Positions 17,255 through 25,728 of a stretch of DNA of 64,000 nt are shown one piece after another (within the stretch, counting starts at the first letter, position 1; the number at the start of each line of letters is the position of its first letter). Position numbers and translations under genes: made by a program. Location: contig NZ_FRBI01000012.1 of assembly GCF_900142575.1 (NCBI RefSeq), positions 62,001 to 126,000 of the forward strand. The letters run 5' to 3'. The DNA is from Actinacidiphila paucisporea (lineage in GTDB: Bacteria > Actinomycetota > Actinomycetes > Streptomycetales > Streptomycetaceae). Under the pieces are notes generated by a model that made no database searches, was not told the origin of the DNA, and worked only from the letters and a program-made list of their open reading frames with translations.

Positions 17255-19111
17255 ATGGACCGTCCCTCAGCAGCCCCGGAATCCGCAGCCCCCGCCGCAG
17301 CGCCGTCCGCGGCGCCGTCAACCGAGACCGCCGTCACTCCCCCGTCCGTCATCGCCGTGATCGGCCTGGGCACCATGGGCTCCGGCATCGCCGAGATCAT
17401 GGCCAGGGCCGGCCACGAGGTGATCGGCGTTGACCTGGACGCCGTGGCGGCCCGCCGCGCGGTCACCGCGCTGGAGGCCTCCACGGCGCGTGCGGTGGAG
17501 CGCGGCCGCTGCACCGCCTCGGAGCGCAACGACGTGCTCGCCCGCTTCCGCACCTTCCCCGACCTGCAGGCCGCCGCGGCCGCCGACCTGGTGATCGAGG
17601 TGGTGGACGAGCGCTACGAGACCAAGCGCGACGTCATCACCGCGCTCGACCGGATCGTCAAGCCGGGCGCGATCCTGGCCACCGGCACCAACGCGCTGTC
17701 GGTGACCCGGCTCGCCGCCGAGACCGGCCGCCCCGACCGGGTGCTGGGCCTGCACTTCTTCGCGCCCGCGCAGGCCATGAAGCTGGTCGAGGTGGTGTCC
17801 ACCGTGCTGACCTCGCCGGAGACCACCGCGGCCGTCACGGCCCTGGTCCGCAGCCTCGGCAAGGAGCCGGTGCCGGTCGGCGACCGGCCGGGATTCATCG
17901 CCGACGGGCTGCTTTTCGGGTATCTGAACCAGGCCGCGGCAATGTACGAAGCCCGCTATGCCACCAGGGAGGACATCGACGCGGCGATGCGGCTGGGCTG
18001 CGGCCTGCCGATGGGGCCGCTGGCCCTGCTCGACCTGATCGGCGTGGACACCGCGACCACCGTCCTCGACGCGATGTACGAGGCGAGCAAGGACCGGCTG
18101 CACGCCCCGGCGCCCGTGCTGCGGCAGCTCACCGCGGCCGGGCTGCTCGGCCGCAAGTCGGGCCGCGGCTTCTACAGCTACGAGGCCCCGGGCGGCTCCA
18201 CGGTGGTGCCCGACGCGGAGACCCCGGCGCAGGACCGGGTGCCGGCGCGGGTCCGTGACGTCGGCAGCGTCGGGGTGGCCGGTTCGGGGACCATGGCGAC
18301 GGGTATAGCCGAGGTTTTCGCGAAGGCCGGTTTCCCGGTGCAGTTGGCCGCGCGCAGCCCGGAGAAGGCCGAGCAGGCGGTGGCGCGGCTGGCGAAGTCG
18401 CTGGACCGCTCGGTGGCGCGGGGACGGCTCAGCGCGGAGCAGCGCGACGCCGCCGTCGCCCTGGTCACGCCCGCGGCCTCCTACGACGCCCTGGGGCAGG
18501 CCGACCTGGTGGTCGAGGCGGTCGCCGAGGACCTCTTCGTCAAGCAGGAGCTCTTCCGGGTCCTGGACAAGGTGTGCAAGCCGGGCGCGGTGCTGGCCAC
18601 CACGACCTCCTCGCTGCCGGTGGTCGCGATCGCCCGGGCCACCGAGCGCCCGCAGGACGTCGTCGGGATGCACTTCTTCAACCCGGCGCCCGCGATGAAG
18701 CTGGTCGAGGTGGTGCACACGGTGCTCACCGCCGACGACGTGCGGGCCACCGTCCACCAGGTGTGCGGGGTGCTGCGCAAGCACCCGGTGGACTGCGGCG
18801 ACCGGGCGGGCTTCATCGTCAACGCGTTGCTCTTCCCGTACCTGAACAACGCGGTGAAGATGGTGCAGGACCACTATGCGAGCGTGGACGCCATCGACGC
18901 GGCGATGAAGCTCGGCGGCGGCTACCCGATGGGGCCCTTCGAACTGCTCGACGTGGTGGGCCTGGACGTGTCGCTGGCCATCGAGCAGGTGCTGCACGAG
19001 GAGTTCCGCGATCCGGGGCTCGCGCCCGCCCCGCTGCTCGAACACCTGGTGTCCGCCGGCTGCCTGGGCCGCAAGACCGGCCGCGGCTTCCGCGAGTATG
19101 CCCGCCGCTGA
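17255..19111 (+). CDS. Tandem-domain 3-hydroxyacyl-CoA dehydrogenase (likely 3-hydroxybutyryl-CoA dehydrogenase)
   Basis: 618 residues made of two complete dehydrogenase halves. Each half has a Rossmann motif (VIGLGTMGSGIAEIMA near 30; VAGSGTMATGIAEVFA near 345), a catalytic-His block (GLHFFAPAQAMKLVEV; GMHFFNPAPAMKLVEV) and a helical dimerisation domain (GRKSGRGFYSY; GRKTGRGFREY). There is no crotonase domain, so it is not FadB. It should interconvert acetoacetyl-CoA and 3-hydroxybutyryl-CoA, feeding crotonyl-CoA to Ccr downstream. ATG at 17255 follows GGAGTCACGCG; the open frame extends back to 17108 without a ribosome site. Confidence 0.9.
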   Translation: MDRPSAAPESAAPAAAPSAAPSTETAVTPPSVIAVIGLGTMGSGIAEIMARAGHEVIGVDLDAVAARRAVTALEASTARAVERGRCTASERNDVLARFRTFPDLQAAAAADLVIEVVDERYETKRDVITALDRIVKPGAILATGTNALSVTRLAAETGRPDRVLGLHFFAPAQAMKLVEVVSTVLTSPETTAAVTALVRSLGKEPVPVGDRPGFIADGLLFGYLNQAAAMYEARYATREDIDAAMRLGCGLPMGPLALLDLIGVDTATTVLDAMYEASKDRLHAPAPVLRQLTAAGLLGRKSGRGFYSYEAPGGSTVVPDAETPAQDRVPARVRDVGSVGVAGSGTMATGIAEVFAKAGFPVQLAARSPEKAEQAVARLAKSLDRSVARGRLSAEQRDAAVALVTPAASYDALGQADLVVEAVAEDLFVKQELFRVLDKVCKPGAVLATTTSSLPVVAIARATERPQDVVGMHFFNPAPAMKLVEVVHTVLTADDVRATVHQVCGVLRKHPVDCGDRAGFIVNALLFPYLNNAVKMVQDHYASVDAIDAAMKLGGGYPMGPFELLDVVGLDVSLAIEQVLHEEFRDPGLAPAPLLEHLVSAGCLGRKTGRGFREYARR

Positions 19112-19190
19112 GCGGCCGGCCGGTCGCGGCGCCCGTGCGGCGGGCTGGGGCGGTTTTCCCCCGGCCGCCGGACGGGCGGGTCCGTCGTGT

Positions 19191-19196
19191 TACGTT
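19191..19196 (+). promoter_or_regulatory. -10 element for a leaderless TetR transcript
   Basis: TACGTT ends 6 nt before the ATG of the TetR gene, which has no Shine-Dalgarno, so transcription probably begins at the start codon. The -35 region is weak (CCGGAC). Confidence 0.4.
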
Positions 19197-19202
19197 CCCC
19201 AC

Positions 19203-19994
19203 ATGTCCCAGTCCGCGAAGTCCGGTGTCCCCGAGACCGCGACCGTCCGCCGCGCCGCCGCCCAGCGGCACCGGGTGCGGCAGGACCTCGCGTCGGCCGC
19301 GATGCACCTGTTCGCGACGCAGGGCTACGAGGAGACGACGGTCGACGAGATCGCCGCGACCGCCGGTGTGGCGCGGCGGACCTTCTTCCGGCACTTCCGG
19401 TCCAAGGAAGAGGCGATCTTCCCCGACCACGACGACACGCTGGTGCGCGTGCAGGCCGTGCTGGACTCCGCCGACCCGCACGAGCACCCGCTGGACACCG
19501 TCTGCCGCGGTATCACCGAGGTTCTGCGGATGTACGCGCAGGTGCCCGAGATCTCGGTGGAGCGCTACCGGCTGACCCGGGAGGTGCCGACGCTGCGGGA
19601 GCGCGAGATCGCCTCGGTGGCCCGCTACGAGCGGCTCTTCACGCGCTATCTGCTGGGCCACTTCGACGAGGGCGCGCAGGGCTACGGCGACGACGACCCG
19701 CTGCTCGCCGAGGTCGCCGCCTCCGCGGTGGTCGCCGCGCACAACCACGTGCTGCGGCGCTGGCTGCGGGCGGACGGCAAGGGCGACGTCGAGGCGCAGC
19801 TCGACCACGCCTTCGACGTCATCAAGGCCACCTTCGGCACCGGTATCGGAGCCGGGCGCATACCTTCCAGGGCCGCCTCCACGACTCCGGCGACGGTGTC
19901 CAGGCACGGCGAGGTGGTGGTCGCGGTGGCACGCACCGACGCCTCACCCGCGCAGATCCTGCGCAGCATCGAAGAGGCGCTGCGCAAGGCCTGA
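19203..19994 (+). CDS. TetR family transcriptional regulator
   Basis: 263 residues. The N-terminal HTH lies in TTVDEIAATAGVARRTFFRHF (~45-65). The ligand domain is all-helical and ends in a longer than usual tail (residues 215-263) containing SPAQILRSIEEAL. It stands between the dehydrogenase and ccr, both on the same strand, so it is the obvious candidate regulator of the ethylmalonyl-CoA genes. The ligand would then be an acyl-CoA, but this is inferred from position only. The ATG was chosen because the -10 hexamer sits 6 nt upstream. Confidence 0.85.
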   Translation: MSQSAKSGVPETATVRRAAAQRHRVRQDLASAAMHLFATQGYEETTVDEIAATAGVARRTFFRHFRSKEEAIFPDHDDTLVRVQAVLDSADPHEHPLDTVCRGITEVLRMYAQVPEISVERYRLTREVPTLREREIASVARYERLFTRYLLGHFDEGAQGYGDDDPLLAEVAASAVVAAHNHVLRRWLRADGKGDVEAQLDHAFDVIKATFGTGIGAGRIPSRAASTTPATVSRHGEVVVAVARTDASPAQILRSIEEALRKA

Positions 19995-20016
19995 GCACCC
20001 TCCCCACCGCCTGAGC

Positions 20017-20046
20017 AGCGGCCGTCCGGCCTTCCGGGTGGCCGCT
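20017..20046 (+). terminator. Terminator hairpin after the TetR gene
   Basis: AGCGGCC pairs with GGCCGCT. A second CCGG/CCGG stem is stacked inside after a GT/GT internal loop, with CCTT at the tip. It lies 22 nt after the TetR stop and separates it from the ccr promoter. Confidence 0.6.
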
Positions 20047-20070
20047 GTTGCCCATTTACCGCCGCGGGGT

Positions 20071-20131
20071 GACACTGAGAAGAAAAAATGGCACGCAGTG
20101 TCTTTACGACTGGCACGCGGTGCCATACGGT
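20071..20131 (+). promoter_or_regulatory. ccr: ccr promoter with two tandem operator-like palindromes
   Basis: TGGCAC-GCG-GTGCCA at 20111-20125 is a perfect inverted repeat. It sits exactly between a -35-like TTTACG (20103-20108) and a -10-like TACGGT (20126-20131), which are 17 nt apart. A near copy, TGGCACGCAGTGTC, starts at 20089, 22 bp (two turns) upstream. In addition GACACTG (20071-20077) and CAGTGTC (20096-20102) form a third symmetry around an A-rich stretch. This predicts repression by steric exclusion. The ~240-nt leader to 20371 holds no clear gene. Confidence 0.5.
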
Positions 20132-20371
20132 ATCCCCAGTCCGGGCGGACGGCATGCGGTGATCCCTCGCAGGCCGGCTGTCCCCCAGGCCCGGACGCCT
20201 GCGTCACAGGCACTCCGCGCCACCGCGCGGCCCTTCGCTCCACCGTCAGGCCCTTGCCGGACCGACGACGGCACCTCCATCCCACCCGACCCCCGCGTTC
20301 CCGCGCACACCACGGCACACAGCCCCGCACCACCGGTGTGCACGCGGAACGCTTCGCCGGAGGCGAGTCAT

Positions 20372-21817
20372 ATGAAGGAAATCCTGGACGCGATCCTCGC
20401 AACCGACAGCACGGCCGCCGACTTCGCGGCGCTGAAGCTGCCCGCGTCGTACCGCGCGGTCACCGTGCACAAGGACGAGGCGGAGATGTTCGCCGGCCTG
20501 GCCACCCGGGACAAGGACCCGCGCAGCTCGCTGCACCTCGACGAGGTGCCGGTGCCGGAGATCGGCCCCGGCGAGGCCCTGGTCGCGGTGATGGCCAGCT
20601 CGGTGAACTACAACTCGGTCTGGACCTCGATCTTCGAGCCCGTCTCGACCTTCGCCTTCCTGGAGCGCTACGGCCGCATGTCGCCGCTGGCCAGCCGGCA
20701 CGACCTGCCCTACCACGTCATCGGCTCCGACCTGTCGGGCGTCGTGCTGCGCACCGGGCCCGGGGTGAACAAGTGGCAGCCCGGCGACCGGGTCGTCGCG
20801 CACTGCCTGAGCGTGGAGCTGGAGTCGGCCGACGGCCACAACGACACGATGCTCGACCCCGAGCAGCGGATCTGGGGCTTCGAGACCAACTTCGGCGGCC
20901 TGGCCGAGATCGCCCTGGTCAAGTCCAACCAGCTGATGCCCAAGCCGGAGCACCTGAGCTGGGAGGAGGCCGCCGCCCCCGGCCTGGTCAACTCCACCGC
21001 CTACCGCCAGCTGGTCTCCCGCAACGGCGCCGGCATGAAGCAGGGCGACAACGTCCTGATCTGGGGTGCCAGCGGCGGGCTCGGCTCGTACGCCACCCAG
21101 TTCGCGCTGGCCGGCGGCGCCAACCCCATCTGCGTCGTCTCCAGCCCGGAGAAGGCGGAGATCTGCCACCGCATGGGCGCGCAGGCGGTCATCGACCGCA
21201 GCGCCGAGGGCTACCGCTTCTGGAGCGACGAGCACACCCAGGACCCCCGCGAGTGGAAGCGCTTCGGCGGCCGTATCCGCGAGCTGACCGACGGCGAGGA
21301 CGTCGACATCGTCTTCGAGCACCCCGGCCGGGAGACCTTCGGCGCCTCGGTCTACGTGACCCGCAAGGGCGGCACCATCGTCACCTGCGCCTCCACCAGC
21401 GGTTACACCCACGAGTACGACAACCGCTACCTGTGGATGAGCCTCAAGAAGATCGTCGGCTCGCACTTCGCCAACTACCGCGAGGCGTGGGAGGCCAACC
21501 GGCTGATCGCCAAGGGCAAGATCCACCCGACCCTGTCGCGCACCTACAGCCTGGCGGACACCGGCCAGGCCGCCTACGACGTCCACCGCAACCTCCACCA
21601 GGGCAAGGTCGGCGTCCTGGCACTGGCTCCCGAGGAGGGCATGGGCGTGACGAACCCGGCCCTGCGCGAGCAGCACCTGTCGGCGATCAACCTGTTCCGC
21701 GACGCGCCAGCGGGGCGAACCGACCAGCACAGCCGCGACGCGCCAGCGGGGCGAACCGACCAGCACAGCCGCGACGCGTCAGCGGGGCCGAGCGACCAGC
21801 AGGGCAGGGGCGTCTGA
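20372..21817 (+). CDS. ccr: Crotonyl-CoA carboxylase/reductase
   Basis: 481 residues, MDR superfamily. It reduces crotonyl-CoA with NADPH and traps CO2 to give (2S)-ethylmalonyl-CoA. With the ATG at 20372, the four CO2-pocket residues known from Kitasatospora Ccr fall at the same numbers: Asn81 (SVNYNSVW), Phe170-Glu171 (WGFETN) and His365 (IVGSHF). This confirms both carboxylation and the start. The NADPH loop is WGASGGLGSY. The ribosome site is GGAGGCGAG. The last ~38 residues are a tandem repeat (separate entry) beyond the normal end near LSAINLFR. The stop overlaps the mutase start by one base. Confidence 0.96.
   Translation: MKEILDAILATDSTAADFAALKLPASYRAVTVHKDEAEMFAGLATRDKDPRSSLHLDEVPVPEIGPGEALVAVMASSVNYNSVWTSIFEPVSTFAFLERYGRMSPLASRHDLPYHVIGSDLSGVVLRTGPGVNKWQPGDRVVAHCLSVELESADGHNDTMLDPEQRIWGFETNFGGLAEIALVKSNQLMPKPEHLSWEEAAAPGLVNSTAYRQLVSRNGAGMKQGDNVLIWGASGGLGSYATQFALAGGANPICVVSSPEKAEICHRMGAQAVIDRSAEGYRFWSDEHTQDPREWKRFGGRIRELTDGEDVDIVFEHPGRETFGASVYVTRKGGTIVTCASTSGYTHEYDNRYLWMSLKKIVGSHFANYREAWEANRLIAKGKIHPTLSRTYSLADTGQAAYDVHRNLHQGKVGVLALAPEEGMGVTNPALREQHLSAINLFRDAPAGRTDQHSRDAPAGRTDQHSRDASAGPSDQQGRGV
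21698..21805 (+). repeat. Three 36-bp tandem repeats in the 3' end of ccr
   Basis: Units at 21698-21733 and 21734-21769 are identical. The third, 21770-21805, is diverged. They are in frame and encode RDAPAGRTDQHS twice and then RDASAGPSDQQG, a polar tail without predicted structure. Unit length is a multiple of three, so copy changes keep the frame. Confidence 0.9.
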
Positions 21818-23820
21818 TGACCGCCGCACCGGGCAGGAAGGACCGCCCCTGGCTCATGCGGACCTACGCCGGGCACTCCACCGCCGAGGCCTCCAACGCG
21901 CTCTACCGGAGCAACCTCGACAAGGGCCAGACGGGGCTCTCCGTGGCCTTCGACCTGCCGACCCAGACCGGTTACGACGCCGACCACGTCCTGGCCCGCG
22001 GCGAGGTCGGCAGGGTCGGGGTGCCGATCGCGCATCTCGGCGACATGCGGCGGCTGTTCGAGGACATTCCGCTGGAGCGGATGAACACCTCGATGACCAT
22101 CAACGCCACCGCGATGTGGCTGCTGGCGCTCTACCAGGTGGTCGCGGAGGAGCAGGGCGCGGACATCGCCGCGCTGCAGGGCACCACCCAGAACGACATC
22201 GTCAAGGAGTACCTGTCCCGCGGTACGCATGTCTTCCCGCCGGTGCCGTCGCTGCGGCTGACCACGGACATGATCACGTACACCGTCCACCACATGCCCC
22301 GGTGGAACCCGATCAACATCTGCAGCTACCACCTGCAGGAGGCCGGGGCCACGCCCGTACAGGAGATCGCGTACGCGATGTCCACCGCGGTCGCGGTGCT
22401 CGACGCGGTCTTCGCGTCCGGGCAGGTGCCGGAGGAGCGCAGGGGCGAGGTGGTCGGCCGGATGTCCTTCTTCGTCAACGCCGGCGTCCGCTTCGTCGAG
22501 GAGATGTGCAAGATGCGGGCCTTCGGGCGCATCTGGGACGCCGTCACCCGGGAGCGCTACGGCATCCAGGACCCCAAGCACCGGCGCTTCCGCTACGGCG
22601 TGCAGGTCAACTCGCTGGGCCTGACCGAGGCGCAGCCGGAGAACAACGTGCAGCGCATCGTGCTGGAGATGCTGGCCGTCACGCTGTCCAAGGACGCCCG
22701 CGCGCGGGCGGTCCAGCTGCCCGCGTGGAACGAGGCGCTGGGCCTGCCCCGGCCCTGGGACCAGCAGTGGAGCCTGCGCATCCAGCAGGTGCTCGCGCAC
22801 GAGAGCGACCTGCTCGAGTACGACGACATCTTCGACGGCAGCCATGTGGTGGAGGCGAAGGTCACCGAGCTGGTGGAGCAGGCGACCGCCGAGATGGCGC
22901 ACATCGAGGAGCTGGGCGGCGCGATGGCGGCCGTCGAGTCCGGCTATCTGAAGTCCGAACTGGTGGCCTCGCACGCCGCGCGCCGGGCGAGGATCGAGTC
23001 GGGTGAGGAGAAGATCGTCGGCGTCAACATCCACGAGAGCACCGAGCCCAGCCCGCTGACGGCCGACCTGGACACCGCGATCATGACGGTCGACCCGGCG
23101 AACGAGGCGCGCGTGGTGGCCGCACTGCACGACTGGCGGCTGGCCCGCGACGAGCCGCGCGCGCAGGCCGCGCTGGAGGCGCTGCGGTCGGCCGCGGCCG
23201 GTACGGAGAACCTGATGGCGGCGACGCTGGACTGCGCGCGGGCGGGCGTGACGACCGGCGAGTGGTCGTGGGCGCTGCGGGACGTCTTCGGCGAATACCG
23301 CGCCCCGACCGGGGTCGGCGCCGCGCCGGTCGCGGTGTCCGCCCAGGACGGCAGCCCGCTGGCGGACGTGCGCCGCAAGGTCGCGGCGACCGCGAAGGAG
23401 CTGGGCGGCGGGCGGCTGCGGCTGCTGGTCGGCAAGCCGGGCCTCGACGGGCACTCCAACGGCGCGGAGCAGATCGCGGTACGCGCCAGGGACGCCGGCT
23501 TCGAGGTGGTCTACCAGGGGATCAGGCTGACCCCGGAGCAGATCGTGTCGGCCGCGGTGGCCGAGGACGTGCACTGCGTGGGCCTTTCGATCCTGTCCGG
23601 GTCGCACGCCGCGCTGGTGCCCGACGTGCTGGAGCGGTTGCGCAGGGCGGGGGTGGACGACATCCCGGTGGTCGTCGGCGGCATCATTCCGGCCGGGGAC
23701 GCGATCGCGTTGAAGGCGGCCGGTGTGGCGGCGGTGTTCACACCCAAGGACTTCGGTATCACCGGGATCATCGGCCGGATCGTGGACGAGATCCGGCTCG
23801 CGAACAAGCTGGAGGTATGA
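21817..23820 (+). CDS. meaA: Ethylmalonyl-CoA mutase (MeaA-type, B12-dependent)
   Basis: 667 residues. The catalytic TIM barrel starts at the N-terminus (GLSVAFDLPTQTGYDADH, then MTINATAMWLLALY). A C-terminal B12 domain has the lower-ligand motif DGHSNG within GKPGLDGHSNGAEQI and the SILSGSH and VVVGGIIP blocks. Single-chain architecture and the position directly after ccr identify the ethylmalonyl-CoA mutase that gives methylsuccinyl-CoA rather than a methylmalonyl-CoA mutase. The start overlaps the ccr stop as TGATG. Activity needs adenosylcobalamin; I see no B12 riboswitch upstream. Confidence 0.93.
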   Translation: MTAAPGRKDRPWLMRTYAGHSTAEASNALYRSNLDKGQTGLSVAFDLPTQTGYDADHVLARGEVGRVGVPIAHLGDMRRLFEDIPLERMNTSMTINATAMWLLALYQVVAEEQGADIAALQGTTQNDIVKEYLSRGTHVFPPVPSLRLTTDMITYTVHHMPRWNPINICSYHLQEAGATPVQEIAYAMSTAVAVLDAVFASGQVPEERRGEVVGRMSFFVNAGVRFVEEMCKMRAFGRIWDAVTRERYGIQDPKHRRFRYGVQVNSLGLTEAQPENNVQRIVLEMLAVTLSKDARARAVQLPAWNEALGLPRPWDQQWSLRIQQVLAHESDLLEYDDIFDGSHVVEAKVTELVEQATAEMAHIEELGGAMAAVESGYLKSELVASHAARRARIESGEEKIVGVNIHESTEPSPLTADLDTAIMTVDPANEARVVAALHDWRLARDEPRAQAALEALRSAAAGTENLMAATLDCARAGVTTGEWSWALRDVFGEYRAPTGVGAAPVAVSAQDGSPLADVRRKVAATAKELGGGRLRLLVGKPGLDGHSNGAEQIAVRARDAGFEVVYQGIRLTPEQIVSAAVAEDVHCVGLSILSGSHAALVPDVLERLRRAGVDDIPVVVGGIIPAGDAIALKAAGVAAVFTPKDFGITGIIGRIVDEIRLANKLEV

Positions 23821-24329
23821 CTGTGCAGTTCGGCCGCACATATGAGGAGTTCGAGGTCGGTGCCGTCTACAAGCACTGGCCCGGAAAGACGGTCACGGAA
23901 TATGACGACCACCTCTTCTGCCTCCTCACCATGAATCACCACCCGCTGCACATGGATGCCCACTACGCGGAGAAGGCGACCGACTTCGGCCGCAATGTGG
24001 TCGTCGGGAACTACGTCTACTCGCTGCTGCTCGGCATGTCGGTGCCCGACGTGTCCGGCAAGGCCATCGCCAACCTGGAGGTCGAGTCGCTGCGGCACGT
24101 GGCGCCGACCTTCCACGGCGACACCGTCTACGGCGAGACGACGGTGCTGGACAAGTGGCCGTCGAAGTCCAAGAGCGACCGCGGCATCGTCCAGGTCGAG
24201 ACCCGCGGGCACAACCAGGACGGCACCCTGGTCTGCGTCTTCCGCCGCAAGGTGATGGTGCCCACCGCCACGTACATCGAGCAGCGGGGCGGGGAACAGC
24301 CCGGGCGCCCGCAGCCGGAGGGGAACTGA
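23817..24329 (+). CDS. MaoC-family hydratase (candidate mesaconyl-CoA hydratase)
   Basis: 170 residues, a single hot-dog fold. The hydratase-2 type Asp/His pair is in MNHHPLHMDAHYAEKATDFG, and the dimer strand SLLLGMSVPDVSGKAI follows. In the pathway this activity hydrates mesaconyl-C1-CoA to beta-methylmalyl-CoA. It is about half the length of the double hot-dog Mch of alphaproteobacteria. It overlaps meaA by 4 nt (ATGA) and precedes the acyl-CoA dehydrogenase by 3 nt. Confidence 0.85.
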   Translation: MTVQFGRTYEEFEVGAVYKHWPGKTVTEYDDHLFCLLTMNHHPLHMDAHYAEKATDFGRNVVVGNYVYSLLLGMSVPDVSGKAIANLEVESLRHVAPTFHGDTVYGETTVLDKWPSKSKSDRGIVQVETRGHNQDGTLVCVFRRKVMVPTATYIEQRGGEQPGRPQPEGN

Positions 24330-24332
24330 GAG

Positions 24333-25547
24333 ATGGCCGACCGACTCGCGCAGACCGACGGGCTGACCGACGTCCAGCAGGAGATCCTCTCCACCGTCCG
24401 CAGTTTCGTGGACAAGGAGATCCTGCCGGTCGCCACCGAACTCGAACACCGTGACGAATATCCCACCGACATCGTCGAGGGACTCAAGGATCTGGGCATC
24501 TTCGGCCTGATGATCCCCGAGGAGTACGGCGGCCTCGGGGAATCGCTGCTGACGTACGCGCTTACCGTGGAGGAGATCGCCCGCGGCTGGATGAGCGTGT
24601 CGGGCATCGTCAACACGCATTTCATTGTGGCGTACATGATCAAGCAGCACGGCACGCAGGAGCAGAAGGACTACTTCCTGCCGAAGATGGCGACCGGAGA
24701 GGTGCGCGGCGCCTTCTCGATGTCGGAGCCGGGCCTCGGGTCGGACGTCTCGGCGATCCGCACCAAGGGCGTACGCGACGGGGACGACTACGTCGTCAAC
24801 GGGCAGAAGATGTGGCTGACCAACGGCGGCTCGTCGAACCTGGTGGCGGTGCTGTGCCGCACCGACGAGGGGCAGCCGGACGACGCGCCCGCGCACCGGT
24901 CGATGACGACCTTCCTGATCGAGAAGGAGCCCGGTTTCGGGCCCAACCCCACGGTCCCCGGCCTGACCGTGCCCGGCAAGATCGACAAGATGGGCTACAA
25001 GGGCGTCGACACCACCGAGCTGATCCTGCAGGACGTACGGGTGCCGGCCGACCGCGTGCTGGGCGGGGCCGGCGGGCGGGGCTTCTACCAGATGATGGAC
25101 GGGGTCGAGGTGGGCCGGGTCAACGTGGCCGCCCGCGGCTGCGGTGTCGCCAGAAGGGCCTTCGAGCTGGGCATCTCCTACGCGCAGCAGCGGCACACCT
25201 TCGGCAAGGCCATCGCCGAGCACCAGGCGATCCAGTTCAAGCTCGCCGAAATGGCCACCAAGGTGGAGGCGGCGCACCAGATGATGGTCAATGCCGCGCG
25301 CAAGAAGGATTCCGGCGAGCGCAACGACCTGGAAGCCGGGATGGCGAAATATCTGGCGTCGGAGTTCTGCAAAGAGGTCGTCGAGGACGCCTTCCGCATC
25401 CACGGCGGCTACGGCTTCTCCAAGGAGTACGAGATCGAGCGGCTCTACCGGGAGGCTCCGATGCTGTTGATCGGCGAGGGAACAGCAGAGATCCAGAAAA
25501 TGATCATCGGCAGGCGTCTCCTGGAGGAGTACCGGATCCAGGGCTGA
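24333..25547 (+). CDS. Acyl-CoA dehydrogenase (candidate methylsuccinyl-CoA dehydrogenase)
   Basis: 404 residues, the normal ACAD length. FAD and substrate motifs are AFSMSEPGLGSDVSAI and VNGQKMWLTNGGSS. The catalytic base is the Glu of IGEGTAEIQ at the C-terminus, and the IHGGYGFSKEYEIERLYR block is intact. The cluster predicts oxidation of (2S)-methylsuccinyl-CoA to mesaconyl-CoA, but the fold is shared with short branched-chain enzymes, so the substrate rests on context. The start follows GGAGGGGAACTGAGAG. Confidence 0.9.
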   Translation: MADRLAQTDGLTDVQQEILSTVRSFVDKEILPVATELEHRDEYPTDIVEGLKDLGIFGLMIPEEYGGLGESLLTYALTVEEIARGWMSVSGIVNTHFIVAYMIKQHGTQEQKDYFLPKMATGEVRGAFSMSEPGLGSDVSAIRTKGVRDGDDYVVNGQKMWLTNGGSSNLVAVLCRTDEGQPDDAPAHRSMTTFLIEKEPGFGPNPTVPGLTVPGKIDKMGYKGVDTTELILQDVRVPADRVLGGAGGRGFYQMMDGVEVGRVNVAARGCGVARRAFELGISYAQQRHTFGKAIAEHQAIQFKLAEMATKVEAAHQMMVNAARKKDSGERNDLEAGMAKYLASEFCKEVVEDAFRIHGGYGFSKEYEIERLYREAPMLLIGEGTAEIQKMIIGRRLLEEYRIQG

Positions 25548-25728
25548 ATGTCCCTGTTTATGATGATTTAACCGAGGCGAAGGTCACACTGTGTCATGCC
25601 CGACGCCACCGGAACCAGCCATCGACTCGCCCTTGCGCTTGCCCAGTTGCCGGTGTCAGCCGATACCATCGAGCAAAGCCGCCGTCCCCAGAAGTAATTC
25701 GCGGCATCCTCCGCTACGAAGGTCTTCC

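Noticed and set aside
20132-20371. Cobalamin riboswitch before ccr-meaA
   Set aside because: A B12-dependent mutase is downstream and the leader is ~240 nt, but I found no convincing B12 box or conserved core.
21698-21805. CRISPR or minisatellite unrelated to coding
   Set aside because: Units are contiguous without spacers and keep the ccr reading frame.
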